A DNA stretch of 13,910 bases from Chthoniobacterales bacterium (lineage in GTDB: Bacteria; Verrucomicrobiota; Verrucomicrobiia; Chthoniobacterales; UBA10450). The stretch is taken from contig JACCTI010000021.1 of NCBI GenBank assembly GCA_013812515.1, forward strand, positions 1 through 13,910, given 5' to 3'. Under the pieces are notes generated by a model. The model was not told the DNA's origin. It made no database searches and saw only the letters and a program-made list of their open reading frames with translations. This document shows, piece by piece, positions 13,751-13,910 of the stretch; positions within the stretch are counted from its first letter, which is position 1, and each line of letters starts with the position of its first letter. The position numbers and the translations under genes are program-made.

Positions 13751-13910
13751 TTAGGCGGTGGCGATCTTCGCCGGCAAAGCATCAGCCCGTCTCTTGAAGC
13801 GTTCTCGATCGGACTGCAGAGCTTTCTCCAGATTTGCAATGTGGAGGCGAGCCATCGAAGCGTAGCCCTCCTCGTCTCCAGTCCACCGCGCCATCTCGCG
13901 CACGGACGCT
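13751..13910 (-). CDS. Unknown protein, C-terminal end only (52 residues visible)
   Basis: An open minus-strand frame enters from the window edge and stops at 13751. The visible part is hydrophilic and helix-forming (EGYASMARLHIANLEKALQ...), ending in a Lys/Arg-rich stretch and PAKIATA. It contains a likely amphipathic or coiled-coil segment but no motif I can name. The stop lies three bases before the GTG of the nucleoside hydrolase-like gene, in the same frame, which indicates an operon with coupled translation. The N-terminus lies outside the window. Confidence 0.6.
   Translation of the reverse strand, partial: ASVREMARWTGDEEGYASMARLHIANLEKALQSDRERFKRRADALPAKIATA

Overview
The window reads as a GC-rich bacterial chromosome, most likely a soil-type Verrucomicrobiota member. 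This is an inference from the rpmE-prfA-prmC-murA gene order, the DUF4870 neighbour, the sparse Shine-Dalgarno sites and a REP-type GGCGGTC repeat; no marker gene proves it. Three parts can be separated.

(1) Positions 1-1572 are the end of an integrated element. A leftward tyrosine recombinase (291-1469) lies against the 3' part of a tRNA-Leu(UAG) gene (1518-1572) whose 5' half is not recognisable. This is what the displaced-tRNA end of an island looks like, so the island should extend left, out of the window. The outermost 104 bases hold four consecutive inverted repeats.

(2) Positions 1648-6852 are a compact leftward core operon. Read 5' to 3' on the minus strand it is: rpmE (L31), a REP-pair hairpin, prfA (RF1), a Uma2-family nuclease-like gene, a 71-aa unknown, a 160-aa nucleotidyltransferase, prmC (the methyltransferase that modifies RF1), murA and a DUF4870 membrane protein. 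From the 71-aa gene downward the genes are separated by one base or overlap by 4-8 bases, so they should be translationally coupled. The Uma2 / small protein / nucleotidyltransferase trio is an accessory insert between RF1 and its modifying enzyme.

(3) Positions 6963-13910 begin with a divergent AMP-binding (acyl-adenylate) enzyme. Next comes a 563-base stretch with no long gene, holding two tiny genes (a 40-aa lipoprotein and a 51-aa protein, convergent) and a 131-bp MITE-like element. The element ends nine bases before a polyphosphate kinase gene. Then follows a polyphosphate module: ppk1 and a ROK / polyphosphate-glucokinase-like gene overlap by ATGA, and a PPK2-type kinase lies convergent to them. 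Together they could make polyphosphate from ATP, spend it on sugar phosphorylation and return phosphate to nucleotides. Upstream of PPK2 on the minus strand are an exported nucleoside hydrolase-like protein with an enlarged metal-binding loop and the C-terminal end of an unknown gene that runs off the window.

No CRISPR array, rRNA or complete tRNA was seen.
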